Assembly: GCA_963809825.1 (NCBI GenBank)
Contig: CAWELJ010000002.1
Span: 434,001-498,000 of the forward strand
From: Bog-473 sp963809825
GTDB lineage: Bacteria; Actinomycetota; Acidimicrobiia; Acidimicrobiales; RAAP-2
DNA length: 64,000 nt
Direction of reading: 5' to 3'
Shown: one piece after another, positions 50,555 to 62,876 of the stretch
How the letters are laid out: every line of letters begins with the position of its first letter
Position numbering within the stretch: position 1 is the first letter of the stretch
The notes under the pieces: model-generated
Told to the model about the DNA's origin: nothing
Databases searched by the model: none
Seen by the model: only the letters and a program-made list of their open reading frames with translations
Position numbers and translations under genes: made by a program

Positions 50555-51358
50555 ATGACTTCGTACGATGTCCCCGACGTGATCGAGGTCCTGAGCGACG
50601 GTCCCGTCCGCGTCGTCCGCCTCAACAGGCCGGACCATCTGAACGCGACGAACCACGAGCTCCACGCCGGTTTGGCGCAGCTGTTCCCCCAGATCGACGC
50701 CGACGACGAGGCCCGGGCGGTCGTCGTGACGGGCAACGGCCGCGCCTTCTCGGCCGGCGGCGACTTCAGCTACCTCGACGAGCTGGCCCGTGACGGAGCG
50801 CTCCGGAAGGAGAGCCTGGCGCACGGGCGGCAGATCGTCACCGGCATGGTGGCGTGCCGAGTGCCGATCGTGGCCGCCGTCAACGGCCCCGCCGTCGGCT
50901 TGGGCTGCAGCCTCGTGGCGCTCTCCGACATCGTGTTCATGGCCGAGAGCGCGCACCTGGCCGACCCCCACGTGGCGGTCGGCCTGGTCGCGGCCGACGG
51001 CGGGCCGGTGACTTGGCCGCTCCTGATCAGCCTGCAGTTGGCCAAGGAGTACACGCTGACCGGTGACCGTATTTCCGCCAAGCGGGCGGCCGAAATCGGG
51101 CTCGTGAACCACGTCTGCCCCGACGGTGAGGTCGTGGCGCAGGCCACCGCCTGCGCCCACCGCATCGCCCGGCTCCCGCGGCGCGCCGTCGAGGACACCA
51201 AGCGTGTGCTCAACCTGCATCTCGAGCGAGCGGTCCTGGCGACCATCGACTTCGCCCTGGGCGCGGAGGACAGGTCCTTCGACTCTCCGGAGCTGCGGGC
51301 CAACCTCGACCGTCTGCTGGCCAAGGGCGAAGGCGAGGCGGGAGGCGCGCCCGCCTAG
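50555..51358 (+). CDS. Crotonase-family protein with replaced catalytic glutamates
   Basis: A 267-residue crotonase with RLNRPDHLNATNHEL, GNGRAFSAGGDFSYL and AAVNGPAVGLGCSLVALSDIVFM. Ser replaces the first catalytic Glu (GCSLVA) and His stands in place of the second (ADPHVAVGL), so simple hydration is unlikely. AGGTGGGAG precedes ATG 50555. It follows the dehydrogenase pair by 10 bp. Confidence 0.82.
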   Translation: MTSYDVPDVIEVLSDGPVRVVRLNRPDHLNATNHELHAGLAQLFPQIDADDEARAVVVTGNGRAFSAGGDFSYLDELARDGALRKESLAHGRQIVTGMVACRVPIVAAVNGPAVGLGCSLVALSDIVFMAESAHLADPHVAVGLVAADGGPVTWPLLISLQLAKEYTLTGDRISAKRAAEIGLVNHVCPDGEVVAQATACAHRIARLPRRAVEDTKRVLNLHLERAVLATIDFALGAEDRSFDSPELRANLDRLLAKGEGEAGGAPA

Positions 51359-51376
51359 GTCACGGCCCGATCGCGG

Positions 51377-51535
51377 TCAGGGCCGGTCGGGCCAGTCTGG
51401 GTCGTCTCCCGTCTCTGCCTCTTCACGGGCCAGCTCGCGCCGGCGCCGGGTGACGGTGGACACGAAGGCCACCACGAGGACGACGGCCAGGAGGCTGAAG
51501 ATCAGGACGTAGAACACGGGCTCGGGCGTCACCAT
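51377..51535 (-). CDS. Small single-pass membrane protein
   Basis: A 52-residue peptide with one hydrophobic helix (FYVLIFSLLAVVLVVAFVSTV), a following basic stretch TRRRRELAREEAE and an acidic tail ending DDPDWPDRP. The basic flank implies N-out/C-in orientation. ATG 51535 was chosen because it directly precedes the hydrophobic segment; an upstream start would add low-complexity residues. It is antisense in the gap before the hybrid kinase. Function unknown. Confidence 0.55.
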   Translation of the reverse strand: MVTPEPVFYVLIFSLLAVVLVVAFVSTVTRRRRELAREEAETGDDPDWPDRP

Positions 51536-51743
51536 AGACCGGCGGGTCCCTGGGCCAGTGGCGCACCGACCTGCGCCCGCACGGTCCGGGAGGACGCACG
51601 GTGGAGCGCCTGTTGTGAATCGGCTCGCCCCGGCTGAAGCGCTGGTCACCGGGCATCTCGGCCGTCGTCGTACCTGGCGTCACGCTCCCGGGGGCCACGC
51701 CAAAACGCTCAACCCAGGGACCCAATCTGCCGTCTTGAAGGAG

Positions 51744-54772
<3,029 letters not shown>

Positions 54773-54776
<4 letters not shown>

Positions 54777-55138
54777 GCGACGTCCTGAGCGACCCCCTGG
54801 ACCGCGCCCAGATCGAGCTGCTCCTGAGCCTCGATGATGGGGAAGGGGCTGCGCTGCTCGAGATCGTCGACGAGTTCCTGGCCATGAGCCAGGACGGCCG
54901 GGTGGAGCTTCTCGACTGTCTGCGGTCGGGCGACGCCCCGGGTGCCGAACGGGCGGCCCACACGTTGAAGGGCGCCAGCGCGAACGTCGGCGCCTCCACG
55001 TTGGCGGCCGTCTGCGCCGCCATGGAAGCCTGCGCCCGGCAAGGGCAGCCGCAGGGCGCCGCCGAGCTCACGGAGCAATTCGAGTCCGAGTTCGTGCGTG
55101 CCCGGTCGGCCCTGCGGGCCGCTGCCCCGAGGCCGTGA
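54773..55138 (+). CDS. Histidine phosphotransfer (HPt) protein
   Basis: A 121-residue four-helix HPt protein that shuttles phosphate between receiver domains. The phosphorylated residue is His63 in AAHTLKGASANVGA. Its ATG overlaps the hybrid kinase stop (ATGA) and it ends 1 bp before the diguanylate cyclase gene, so the three proteins form one phosphorelay: kinase receiver to HPt to response regulator. Confidence 0.92.
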
Positions 55139-55139
55139 G

Positions 55140-56120
55140 ATGCGGATCCTGATCGCGGACGACGACCCGACGAGCCGCTTGCTGCTCAAGGCGATCGTGG
55201 CGAAGCTCGGTCACGAGTGCATCGTGGCCGAGGAGGGCGCCGGCGCCTGGGACCTCCTGGCCTCGGGTGGCATCGACGTCCTGCTCACCGACTGGATGAT
55301 GCCGGGGGTCGACGGGCCCGAACTGTGCCGGCGGGTGCGGGACGGGACCGGTGACAGCTACGTCTACGTCGTCCTGACGACGGGACTGGACCGCCCCGAG
55401 CGGGTTCTCGAGGGCATGAACGCCGGTGCGGACGACTATCTCATCAAGCCCGTCGATTCGTTCGCCGTCCAGACGCGCCTGATCGCAGCGGAGCGCGTCA
55501 CGGAGCTCCACGGGAAGCTGAGCCAGACCCAGGCGGACCTCGAGCGAGCCAACACCGAATTGCTGGAGCAGTCGCTCACCGACGGGCTGACCGGTCTCGG
55601 CAATCGCCGGCGCATGGAGGAGGACCTCATCCGCACTCACGCGCGGGCGTGCCGCGTCGGGCGTTCCTACGGGTTGGCGCTCTTCGACGTCGACCACTTC
55701 AAGCTCTACAACGACCACTACGGGCACGTGGCCGGTGACGAGACACTCCGGCATGTCGCGTCGTGCATCGACTTCGTCGTGCGAGCGGGAGAGTGCGCCT
55801 ACCGTTACGGCGGAGAAGAGTTCCTCCTCCTGCTGCCGGACCTTCGCCCGGCCGATTCCGTCGTCGCCATCGGCGAGCGGATCCGCCAGACCGTGCTGGA
55901 CGCGGCCATTCCCCACGACGCCCGGCAGACGCTGCCACCGTTCGTGACGCTGAGTGGCGGTGTCGCGCGATGGTCCCCGGGCAGCCCGTTGTCGGTCATG
56001 GAGGTGGTCCAGGAGGCGGACGGAGCCCTGTTCCAGGCCAAGTCCGCCGGTCGCAACTGCATCCGCGAGGCCGCCTCCTCCCACCACGACCGGATCGAGC
56101 CGTCGACGGTGGGGGGCTGA
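55140..56120 (+). CDS. Response regulator with GGDEF diguanylate cyclase domain
   Basis: A 326-residue output protein. The receiver domain (residues ~1-120) has the acidic pair DDD and phospho-acceptor Asp51 (LLTDWMMPGVDG); a helical linker LSQTQADLERANTELLEQ joins it to the GGDEF domain. The active site is YGGEEF (224-228), competent for making cyclic di-GMP. The inhibitory RxxD site usually 5 residues upstream reads RAGE, so product inhibition is probably lost. It would turn the sensed signal into c-di-GMP. Confidence 0.92.
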   Translation: MRILIADDDPTSRLLLKAIVAKLGHECIVAEEGAGAWDLLASGGIDVLLTDWMMPGVDGPELCRRVRDGTGDSYVYVVLTTGLDRPERVLEGMNAGADDYLIKPVDSFAVQTRLIAAERVTELHGKLSQTQADLERANTELLEQSLTDGLTGLGNRRRMEEDLIRTHARACRVGRSYGLALFDVDHFKLYNDHYGHVAGDETLRHVASCIDFVVRAGECAYRYGGEEFLLLLPDLRPADSVVAIGERIRQTVLDAAIPHDARQTLPPFVTLSGGVARWSPGSPLSVMEVVQEADGALFQAKSAGRNCIREAASSHHDRIEPSTVGG

Positions 56121-56130
56121 CCGACCGCCG

Positions 56131-56778
56131 TCAGGCCCGGTTGACCGCAGCCGGCCCTCGCGTCCGGGAGCCGCTCGTCAGCGACGTGCGCAGCGCTCGG
56201 AAGCCGGCTGACGTCTGCTGCACGAAGTCGTCGTCGCGTGCGGGGTCCCCCCGCTGCAGCCACGTCAGCGTGGCCTCGACGAGCCAGTCGAAGAGCACGT
56301 CGGATCGCCAGGCATCGAGGATCTCGTCTCCGGTGTCGAGCGACGTCAGGTCGCGGACCACGGCAACCGACACCGACCGGAGCTCGGCGGCGTACGCGGC
56401 GAACTGAGGCTCGCGGGCGGCATGGCGCCAGAGGAGCGTGAAGGCCGCCGGGTCCTCGCGGGCCACTCTCAGGAGTGTGCGTGCGCCCAGCCCGCTCCTC
56501 GACGGAAGCGCCAGTTCGTTGCGGAGCTCCTCACCGAGGCGGTCGAACACCTGCTGGAGGATCTCGCGGTAGAGCTCCTCCTTCGACCCGAAATGGCGGT
56601 ACACGATGAGCTTGGTGACCCCGCACGCGGCGGCCACGTCCTCCATGGAGGTGTCGGCGAAGCCGGACGATGCGAACGCACGGGCCGCACCGTGAATGAT
56701 GGCGGCACGCCGCTCGGCGCGGGGAAGCTGTTTGCTCTCGATCTGTATACCGATCAGTGTATACTCCGCAGTCAACAC
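56131..56778 (-). CDS. TetR-family transcriptional regulator
   Basis: A ~215-residue TetR repressor. The helix-turn-helix is TSMEDVAAACGVTKLIVYRHFGSKEELYREIL, preceded by RAERRAAIIHGAARAFASSGF. The start is uncertain: GTG 56778 is used here; ATG 56805 overlaps the divergent gene's ATG, and no closer standard start codon exists. The GTATAC operator (56745-56764) lies between this start and the HTH, so an initiation inside the repeat (CTG) is also conceivable. It probably controls itself and the divergent ferritin-like gene. Confidence 0.85.
   Translation of the reverse strand: MLTAEYTLIGIQIESKQLPRAERRAAIIHGAARAFASSGFADTSMEDVAAACGVTKLIVYRHFGSKEELYREILQQVFDRLGEELRNELALPSRSGLGARTLLRVAREDPAAFTLLWRHAAREPQFAAYAAELRSVSVAVVRDLTSLDTGDEILDAWRSDVLFDWLVEATLTWLQRGDPARDDDFVQQTSAGFRALRTSLTSGSRTRGPAAVNRA
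56745..56764. promoter_or_regulatory. GTATAC-N8-GTATAC operator
   Basis: Two GTATAC palindromes (56745-56750 and 56759-56764) flank an 8-nt spacer with a central GATC, a layout typical of TetR operators. It lies between the divergent TetR and ferritin-like genes. Confidence 0.65.
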
Positions 56779-56803
56779 GTTGGGCGATGGGGAGGTACCG
56801 GCC

Positions 56804-57839
56804 ATGGGCACGGCACAGGTGCAGTTCACGGACAAGGAGCTCCTCGCGGACGTCCGGGTGACCGAACCGCTCGTGGCCGGCGGCGTCCGCTGCCACGGCG
56901 GCTTCGACGAGGACGGCGTCTACGTCTCGCCCCGGACGAAATTCCGGGTCCCGGCCATCGAGGCCTGGGGCGCGCAGAACTGCGATCGCTTCTCGAGCGA
57001 GTTGATCTTCGTGCCGACGGAGCGGTGGGAGCGGTCGTCTCCGAACGTCGCGCAGGCGCGCTTCCTGATGCGTGCCGGTGTCCCGGAGCCGCTCATGGCC
57101 ACGCTGACGCGCATCGGCACCGTCGAGGGGTACGGGGCCAACATCCGGCTCCTGAAGCCGCGCGACCTTCAGCGGTACTTCGTCGAGGACGTGAGCGGGA
57201 CGGCGATCGACCACCTCGGCGGCGGGCTGTTCGAGGCTCACGGCCGCGACGAGGCCGGCTGGGACGAGGAGGCGGGGCACCGGGACATGTGGTTCGCCGC
57301 GCGCGACATCGCCTTCGACCGGTCCTGTGATGATCTCGACGTCGACGCCATGCTCGAGCGCATGGGCTTCGGGCCGGGGCGCTCCGGTGCCGATGCCGCT
57401 CGGCTGCTCCCCGACGACATCGCGCACGAGCTCGAGATGATGGTCACCCTCATGGTCCGGGTGCTGTTCATCGAGATCTCCGCGTTCCATACGTTTCGCC
57501 TGGGCCGAGGCGTGGATGTCCGACGCCGACCTCGTCGCAGGCGACGGCGAGGCCGCTCGCCTGGTGTCCTACATCCGGGCCGACGAGACGCCCCACGTGG
57601 ACTACCTGCGCACCGCCCTCTCGGAGATGCGGGATCGCACGTGGATCGGCGAAGGCGGGCAACACCATTCCGGCTCCGACATGATCGGGCGGATCTGGGA
57701 GCCCCTGCTCGCCCACAGCCTCGGCCCCGGTCGGGACGAAACCCGGCGCGCCGCCCTGGCCGAGGTGGAGTTCTGGTGTGCGCGGCACCGCAACGGACCG
57801 GATCTGCTGGCCGAGTTCGACGCGCTCGGTGCGGCATGA
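56804..57839 (+). pseudogene. Putative ferritin-like diiron protein, interrupted by a +1 frameshift
   Basis: The N-terminal part (codons from ATG 56804, after GGGGAGG) runs to IEISAFHTF; the continuation FAWAEAWMSDADL lies in the next frame and ends at 57839. One extra T in the TTT at 57494-57496 accounts for the shift. The joined protein would be about 345 residues, helical, with FIEISAFH and DETPHVDYL (an ExxH-like pair) suggesting a diiron ferritin-like fold. I do not recognise a named family. It is divergent from a TetR gene and followed by an LLM enzyme (ATGA overlap). Confidence 0.7.
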
Positions 57840-59200
57840 AGTTCGGCATCTTCTACGAGCACCAGCTGCCTCGGCCCTGGCGGGACGACAGCGAGTACCG
57901 GCTCATGCAGGACGCCCTCGAGCAGGTCGAGCTGGCCGACCGGCTCGGGTTCGACGTGGTGTGGGAGGTCGAGCACCACTTCCTCGAGGAGTACAGCCAC
58001 TCCTCGGCGCCCGAGGTCTTCCTGGCCGCGTGCAGTCAGCGCACAAAGGACATCCGGCTCGGACACGGCATCATCCAGACCGCACCGGGCTACAACCACC
58101 CCGCCAGGACCGCGGAGCGCGTCGCCACGCTCGATCTCATCTCGGGCGGGCGGGTGGAATTCGGCTCGGGGGAGTCGGGATCGGAGGCGGAGCTCGGAGG
58201 GTTCCTGGTGGACCCGGTGACCAAGCGCGACGCCTGGCTGGAGGGGCTCGAGGTCGCCCTCCGGTGCATGACCGAGACGCCGTTCAGCGGCGTCGACGGG
58301 CGCTTCGTGCAGATGCCGCCGCGCAACGTCGTCCCCAAGCCGATGCAGCGCCCGCACCCTCCGCTGTGGGTGGCCTGCTCCCGGCGCGACACGATCCTCC
58401 TGGCGGCCGAGAAGGGCATCGGCGCGCTGACCTTCGCGTTCATCGACCCGGAGGAAGCCACCAAGTGGGTGTCGGACTACGAGCAGACGCTCGCCGAGCG
58501 CTGCGTGCCCGTGGGCCTCACGGTCAACCCGAACATCGCCTGCGTCACCCAGATGATGTGCCACCCCGACGAGCGGGTGGCGCTCGACCGCGGACTCGAG
58601 GGCGGCAACTTCTTCGGCTACTCGCTCGGCCACTACTACGTGTTCGGCGAGCACCGCCCCGGCTCGACGGACGTCTGGAGCGAGTACCTCGACCGGCGGG
58701 GCCAGCACGGCTACTCCCCGGAGATCGAGACCGCCCTGCAGCAGGAGCGGCTCGGCGCCAAGTTGGCGGCGGGCGACCGCACCGGCCTGCGGGGCGCGAC
58801 GGGAACGCCCGCGCAGGTGCGCGAATACCTCGAACGGTTCGAGGAGGCGGGTGTCGACCAGGTCATCTTCGTCCTGCAGGCCGGCCGGAATCGCCACGAG
58901 CACATCTGCGAGTCGCTCGAGCTCTTCGGTCGGGAGGTCCTCCCTGCCTTCAAGGAGCGCGACGAGGTCCAGGTCCGGGCGAAGGCCGCACGCCTCGCAG
59001 CGGCGGTCGATGCCGCTATGGACCGCCGGGCGAAGGAGCCTCCACCGCCTGCGCTCCCCGCGGACTATTCGTTCCCCGCCATGCCCCGGCGCTGGGCCGA
59101 CGACTCCGGGAGCCAGGAGATGCGGGACTGGTTGGAGAACTTCGCCGAGGCGAGGGCAAAGGGGCTGCGGGACGAGGGGCTCGGCATCCTCGGAGGTTGA
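57836..59200 (+). CDS. LLM-class flavin/F420-dependent oxidoreductase
   Basis: A 454-residue luciferase-like enzyme with the start MKFGIFYEHQLPRPW, VVWEVEHHFLEEYSHSSAPEVFL, IRLGHGIIQTAPGYNHPARTAERVA and GRVEFGSGES. The length and C-terminal extension (~60 residues after VLPAFKERDE) exceed simple F420 reductases and fit a monooxygenase. Its ATG overlaps the stop of the ferritin-like gene, implying a two-component diiron/flavin unit under the adjacent TetR. Confidence 0.87.
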   Translation: MKFGIFYEHQLPRPWRDDSEYRLMQDALEQVELADRLGFDVVWEVEHHFLEEYSHSSAPEVFLAACSQRTKDIRLGHGIIQTAPGYNHPARTAERVATLDLISGGRVEFGSGESGSEAELGGFLVDPVTKRDAWLEGLEVALRCMTETPFSGVDGRFVQMPPRNVVPKPMQRPHPPLWVACSRRDTILLAAEKGIGALTFAFIDPEEATKWVSDYEQTLAERCVPVGLTVNPNIACVTQMMCHPDERVALDRGLEGGNFFGYSLGHYYVFGEHRPGSTDVWSEYLDRRGQHGYSPEIETALQQERLGAKLAAGDRTGLRGATGTPAQVREYLERFEEAGVDQVIFVLQAGRNRHEHICESLELFGREVLPAFKERDEVQVRAKAARLAAAVDAAMDRRAKEPPPPALPADYSFPAMPRRWADDSGSQEMRDWLENFAEARAKGLRDEGLGILGG

Positions 59201-59285
59201 ACCGATGCGCGCCGGATCCCGGACTCACTGCGCGCGGTCCTCAGTTGCCCGGTCATAATCGCCGTGGCAGCGGACCAAGGGAGGC

Positions 59286-60200
59286 GTGCTGGACGTGCTG
59301 GCCGACGGCACACAGAACCGGGCTGATTGGCGCGTGCTCGTCACCGGAGCGACGGGCCGCCTCGGCTTCCCCGTGGCCCGGGGGTTGGCCGACCGCCACG
59401 AGGTCTTCGGCCTGGCTCGCTGCCGCGGCGATGGCGACCGGCAGCGCTTGATCGACGCCGGGATCCAACCGATCGTGGGCGACCTGGCGTCACTCCACAT
59501 GAGGGAGCTCCCCGCGGGGATCACCCACGTCTTCCATGCGGCGGCCCGGTTCGGGCACGAGGGGACGACAGACTGGCAGCGGGTCTTCGAGACCAATGCC
59601 CAGGCGTCGGGCCGACTGGTGGCAGCCTGCCCCGGCGCGGCTTTCGTCTACTGCTCCAGCGGCTCGGCCTACGCCTACCAGGGACGCCGGCCGCTTAGCG
59701 AGGACGACCCGCCGGGCGTGCACCTCGGTGTCTACAGCCTCTCCAAGATCGCCGGGGAGGCCGTGGTGCGCTACGCCGCGGACCAGTGCGGGACCCCGCT
59801 CACGATCATCAGGATCTTCTCCACCTATGGCCCCGAGGGGGGAGCGCCGGTCACCCGGCTGCGGCGCATCCTCGCCGGCGAGGACGTCGTCCTGCATCCC
59901 GACGCCCCGAACAACTACAACCCGATCTTCGAAGACGACTATGTCCGTCTGGGCATCCGTGCGCTGGAGGTGGCTGCGACCGACCCCGTGGTCGTCAACT
60001 TCGCCGGGAGCGAGACCGTGAGCGCGGAGGACTACTGCGCCTACCTGGGCGAGCTGGTGCAGCGTCCGGTGCGGATCCGCTACGAGGCGGACGCCCCCTG
60101 GCCGTTGTGGCCCGATGTCACCCGGATGCACGCGACCCTCGGGCGGACCCGGGTCCCCTGGCAGGAGGGCATGCGCCGGGTCGTCACGGCTCTCGGCTGA
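59286..60200 (+). CDS. NAD-dependent epimerase/dehydratase family protein
   Basis: A 304-residue extended SDR with VLVTGATGRLGFPVARGL, FHAAARFGHEG, YCSSGSAYAY, catalytic YSLSK and IRIFSTYGP. Members modify nucleotide sugars or reduce hydroxy/keto substrates such as sterols; the C-terminal half does not settle which. GGGAGG is 1-6 nt before GTG 59286, and CATAAT (59254-59259) may be the -10. It stands alone before a hairpin and a convergent channel gene. Confidence 0.85.
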   Translation: MLDVLADGTQNRADWRVLVTGATGRLGFPVARGLADRHEVFGLARCRGDGDRQRLIDAGIQPIVGDLASLHMRELPAGITHVFHAAARFGHEGTTDWQRVFETNAQASGRLVAACPGAAFVYCSSGSAYAYQGRRPLSEDDPPGVHLGVYSLSKIAGEAVVRYAADQCGTPLTIIRIFSTYGPEGGAPVTRLRRILAGEDVVLHPDAPNNYNPIFEDDYVRLGIRALEVAATDPVVVNFAGSETVSAEDYCAYLGELVQRPVRIRYEADAPWPLWPDVTRMHATLGRTRVPWQEGMRRVVTALG

Positions 60201-60316
60201 TCCGACCCCGCGACGCCGCTGGTCGGCGCGCGACATCCGTCGTCCTGACGGACCAGGGGTTCTGGACGAGCGTGGAGAATGCCGGTGAAGCTGCAGGGGC
60301 ACATCGAGGGCACGCA

Positions 60317-60346
60317 CTGACCGAGGGGCCCGGCCCTCGAGGTCAG
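60317..60346. terminator. Hairpin at the end of the ion-channel gene
   Basis: CTGACC (60317-60322) pairs with GGTCAG (60341-60346) and GAGGG (60323-60327) with CCCTC (60334-60338), interrupted by a 2-nt bulge. It covers the channel gene's stop codon. The 142-bp gap 60201-60342 contains nothing else I can assign. Confidence 0.45.
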
Positions 60347-61212
60347 CCCTGGTCCAGCGGTTGACCAGCGGCCGGCTGCCCCGGGGAGCCCGCGAGGCCG
60401 GAGATGCGCTCGGACAACAGCGCCACCTGGTCGCGCAGCGCCGCCACCTCGGTGACCAGTGCACCGAGCGCCTGGGACGGGTCGTCCGCTCCCTCCGGGC
60501 CCGGCATAGCGGTGTCGGCGAGGTCACCGCCGGGTGAGACAGCCTTCTCCAGCCGGAAGAAGCTGGCCAGGGACCCCGCCAGCAATCCCAGCACGGCGAC
60601 GCCGGTGAGCATGATGACGACTGCCGCCCATCGGCCCGTCGGCGTCTTGGGGACGATGTCGCCGTACCCCACCGTCGTCATCGTCACGATGCCCCACCAC
60701 AGCGCGTCACCCACGGTGGCGAACTCCGGATTGGTCGGGTGCTCGGCGAAATACGCCACGAGGGAAGCGGTGACCAGCACGCCGAGCGCCACAGCTCCGA
60801 CCCGACCCAGTCGGTCGAAGAGCTGGCGGGACTTCGGGCTGGCCATGACGAGCCGCCCGAGCCGGGCCAGCCGGAGGAGGACCACGAAGCTCCCGCCGTG
60901 CGCCCCGGGAAGGAGGAACCACGGCGCAGTGGCGATCACGATGACCAGGTCGAACCGGCCGTAGGCCGTCCGGCCGAAGTGATCGAGGTGGCGGTCGTGC
61001 ACGACGTAGTCGACCAGGAACACGAGCCAGGTCACGACGCCGATGACGACGGAGACCCAGTTCCCCTGCTGGGGGACGACGATCAGCGGCAGGATGGCCG
61101 AGATGATGAGCGGCAACCGGATCGCCGAGTCGAACCGCTCGAGGAAGGCGGCGTCCCGGACCGTCCGCGGCTGACCCTGGCGCACCGGGCTCCCGGAAGG
61201 CTCGGTCATCAT
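60343..61212 (-). CDS. Voltage-gated-like potassium channel
   Basis: A 289-residue membrane channel. Several hydrophobic helices precede an S4-like segment (LLRLARLGRLVMAS), then the pore helix and selectivity filter TMTTVGYGD and a last helix (AAVVIMLTGVAVLGLLAGSLASFF). The C-terminal ~60 residues end in a coiled coil (LGALVTEVAALRDQVALLSERIS) that likely drives tetramer assembly. ATG 61212 or 61209 starts it. It should conduct K+ out of the cytoplasm. Confidence 0.9.
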   Translation of the reverse strand: MMTEPSGSPVRQGQPRTVRDAAFLERFDSAIRLPLIISAILPLIVVPQQGNWVSVVIGVVTWLVFLVDYVVHDRHLDHFGRTAYGRFDLVIVIATAPWFLLPGAHGGSFVVLLRLARLGRLVMASPKSRQLFDRLGRVGAVALGVLVTASLVAYFAEHPTNPEFATVGDALWWGIVTMTTVGYGDIVPKTPTGRWAAVVIMLTGVAVLGLLAGSLASFFRLEKAVSPGGDLADTAMPGPEGADDPSQALGALVTEVAALRDQVALLSERISGLAGSPGQPAAGQPLDQG

Positions 61213-61310
61213 CCAATCTTGCCCGTCGCGACGAAACCGAAGGTGGACCGATCGGCGTGACCGGGCGAGCCCCGATCAGTCGACAGGGCAGCGGGCTACA
61301 GTCCCGTCCG

Positions 61311-62876
61311 ATGCCGGACTACGACGTCATCGTGATCGGTGCGGGTCACAACGGCCTGACGGCCGCCGCCGTCATGGCGCGGGGTGGCCTGCGCGTGCTC
61401 TGCCTGGAGAAGAATCACTTCATCGGCGGCATGGCCTCGACCACCGAGCTGATCCGCGGCTATCGCTTCGAATTGGCCGGGTCCATCCAATTCCCGGTGC
61501 CGAACGAGATCTTCGCCGGCCTCGAGCTCGGTTCGTGTCCCATCTACGAGCCCGAGGTCCAGTCGGCCAGCATCGGGACCGATGAGCAGCCGCCGATCCT
61601 GTTGTACTCGGACCCAGAACGGCTGCTCGAGCATCTCGGCGACACGCTCGGGATCGATGCGGTGCTGGGCATGGCGGAAGTGGCGGCCTGGGCCGAGGCG
61701 CCCGCCCGGGCCATCGGCCGCTTCGACGTGCGCCGGCCGCCGCGGTCGCTGGACGAGATGTGGGCGTGCGCGGCGAACGAGTCGGAGCGTGAGGCGATCC
61801 GGACGGCCATGTTCGGCAGCGTGATGGACGTCATCGATCGCTTCCTCCCGGACAAGGTCAAGCACGCGCCCGTCCGCAGCATGCTGAGCTTCCTCGCCGT
61901 CAACTCCACCTTCCGCGGCCCGTACTCACCAGGCAGCGCACTGTGCCTCGCGTTTGCACTGGCGTCTCCCGGAACGGCGACGATGTCCAAGGTCCGGGGT
62001 GGCCTGGGAACCATGGCCGACCATCTGCTGGCGCTGTTCGAACGGCACGGGGGCGAGCTGCGTCGCCACGTCAAGGTCACGGGGATCGTGGTCGACGCCG
62101 GAGCCGTCCGTGGCGTCGAGTTCGGGGACGGGGAAGTGGTGACGGCTCCGGTGGTGGTCTCGAACCTCGATCCGACAGCAACCTTCACCCAGCTGGTCGA
62201 CGCCGATTCCCTCCCCGAGTCCTTCGCCCGGCGTGTCACGGCCATCGACCACAGGGCTGCGTACTTCCAGGCGCACTTCGCGCTGCGCGGGCTCCCCGAG
62301 TACCGCGGCCCGTACGAGGCATTGAACGGCAACCAGCTCGGGCGCAACGTCACCTTCTTCGGCACCGCAGAGCAGATGCAGCTCGATTTCGAGGGGTGCG
62401 TACGCGGCCAGGTGCCGGGGTCTCCGTCCTTCAACCTGCAGATCCCTTCGCTCGACGACCCCAGCCTCGCCCCGGAGGGCATGCACGCGGCGAGCAGCTT
62501 CGCGTTCTACCTGCCCATCGGTACCGACCGGGAGTCCCAGGGACGGTTGCGCGACGAGATGGCAGACCGCATCGTCGCCAAGATCGCCTCCGTCGCACCG
62601 AACTTCCCCGACCTCATCGAGCGCCAGCTCAATTACCCGGCCTACACCTACGAGCTCATGTTCGGTTGCACCGGGGGGGACTTCTGCCATGGACTCCTGC
62701 AGCCCGAATTCATGGGTCCGTTCCGTCCCGGACCGAGGGGGTGGCCGGACAACCCCGTGCCCATAGAAGGTCTGTACCTGTGCGGCGCCGGGTGCCACGG
62801 AGGGCCCGGTGTGACCTTCATCCCCGGTTACAACTGCGGCTATGCCGTGTTGGAGGGTACGAGCGACCGGTTGTAA
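61311..62876 (+). CDS. Phytoene-desaturase-like FAD-dependent oxidoreductase
   Basis: A 521-residue flavoprotein of the CrtI/retinol-saturase-like family. The N-terminal FAD motif is DVIVIGAGHNGLTAAAVMARGG with a GGMAST follow-up; MSKVRGGLGTMADHLLALFERHGGEL and the C-terminal GLYLCGAGCHGGPGVTFIPGYN are diagnostic. There are no carotenoid genes nearby, so it may act on other polyenes or steroids. ATG 61311 follows TACAGT (61297-61302) by 8 nt with no Shine-Dalgarno, suggesting a leaderless transcript. Confidence 0.88.
   Translation: MPDYDVIVIGAGHNGLTAAAVMARGGLRVLCLEKNHFIGGMASTTELIRGYRFELAGSIQFPVPNEIFAGLELGSCPIYEPEVQSASIGTDEQPPILLYSDPERLLEHLGDTLGIDAVLGMAEVAAWAEAPARAIGRFDVRRPPRSLDEMWACAANESEREAIRTAMFGSVMDVIDRFLPDKVKHAPVRSMLSFLAVNSTFRGPYSPGSALCLAFALASPGTATMSKVRGGLGTMADHLLALFERHGGELRRHVKVTGIVVDAGAVRGVEFGDGEVVTAPVVVSNLDPTATFTQLVDADSLPESFARRVTAIDHRAAYFQAHFALRGLPEYRGPYEALNGNQLGRNVTFFGTAEQMQLDFEGCVRGQVPGSPSFNLQIPSLDDPSLAPEGMHAASSFAFYLPIGTDRESQGRLRDEMADRIVAKIASVAPNFPDLIERQLNYPAYTYELMFGCTGGDFCHGLLQPEFMGPFRPGPRGWPDNPVPIEGLYLCGAGCHGGPGVTFIPGYNCGYAVLEGTSDRL

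Noticed and set aside
56696..59200. An 834-residue fusion of the ferritin-like protein and the LLM enzyme
   Set aside because: The middle segment is Arg-rich out-of-frame translation after the frameshift near 57495; the LLM enzyme has its own ATG overlapping the true stop of the upstream gene.
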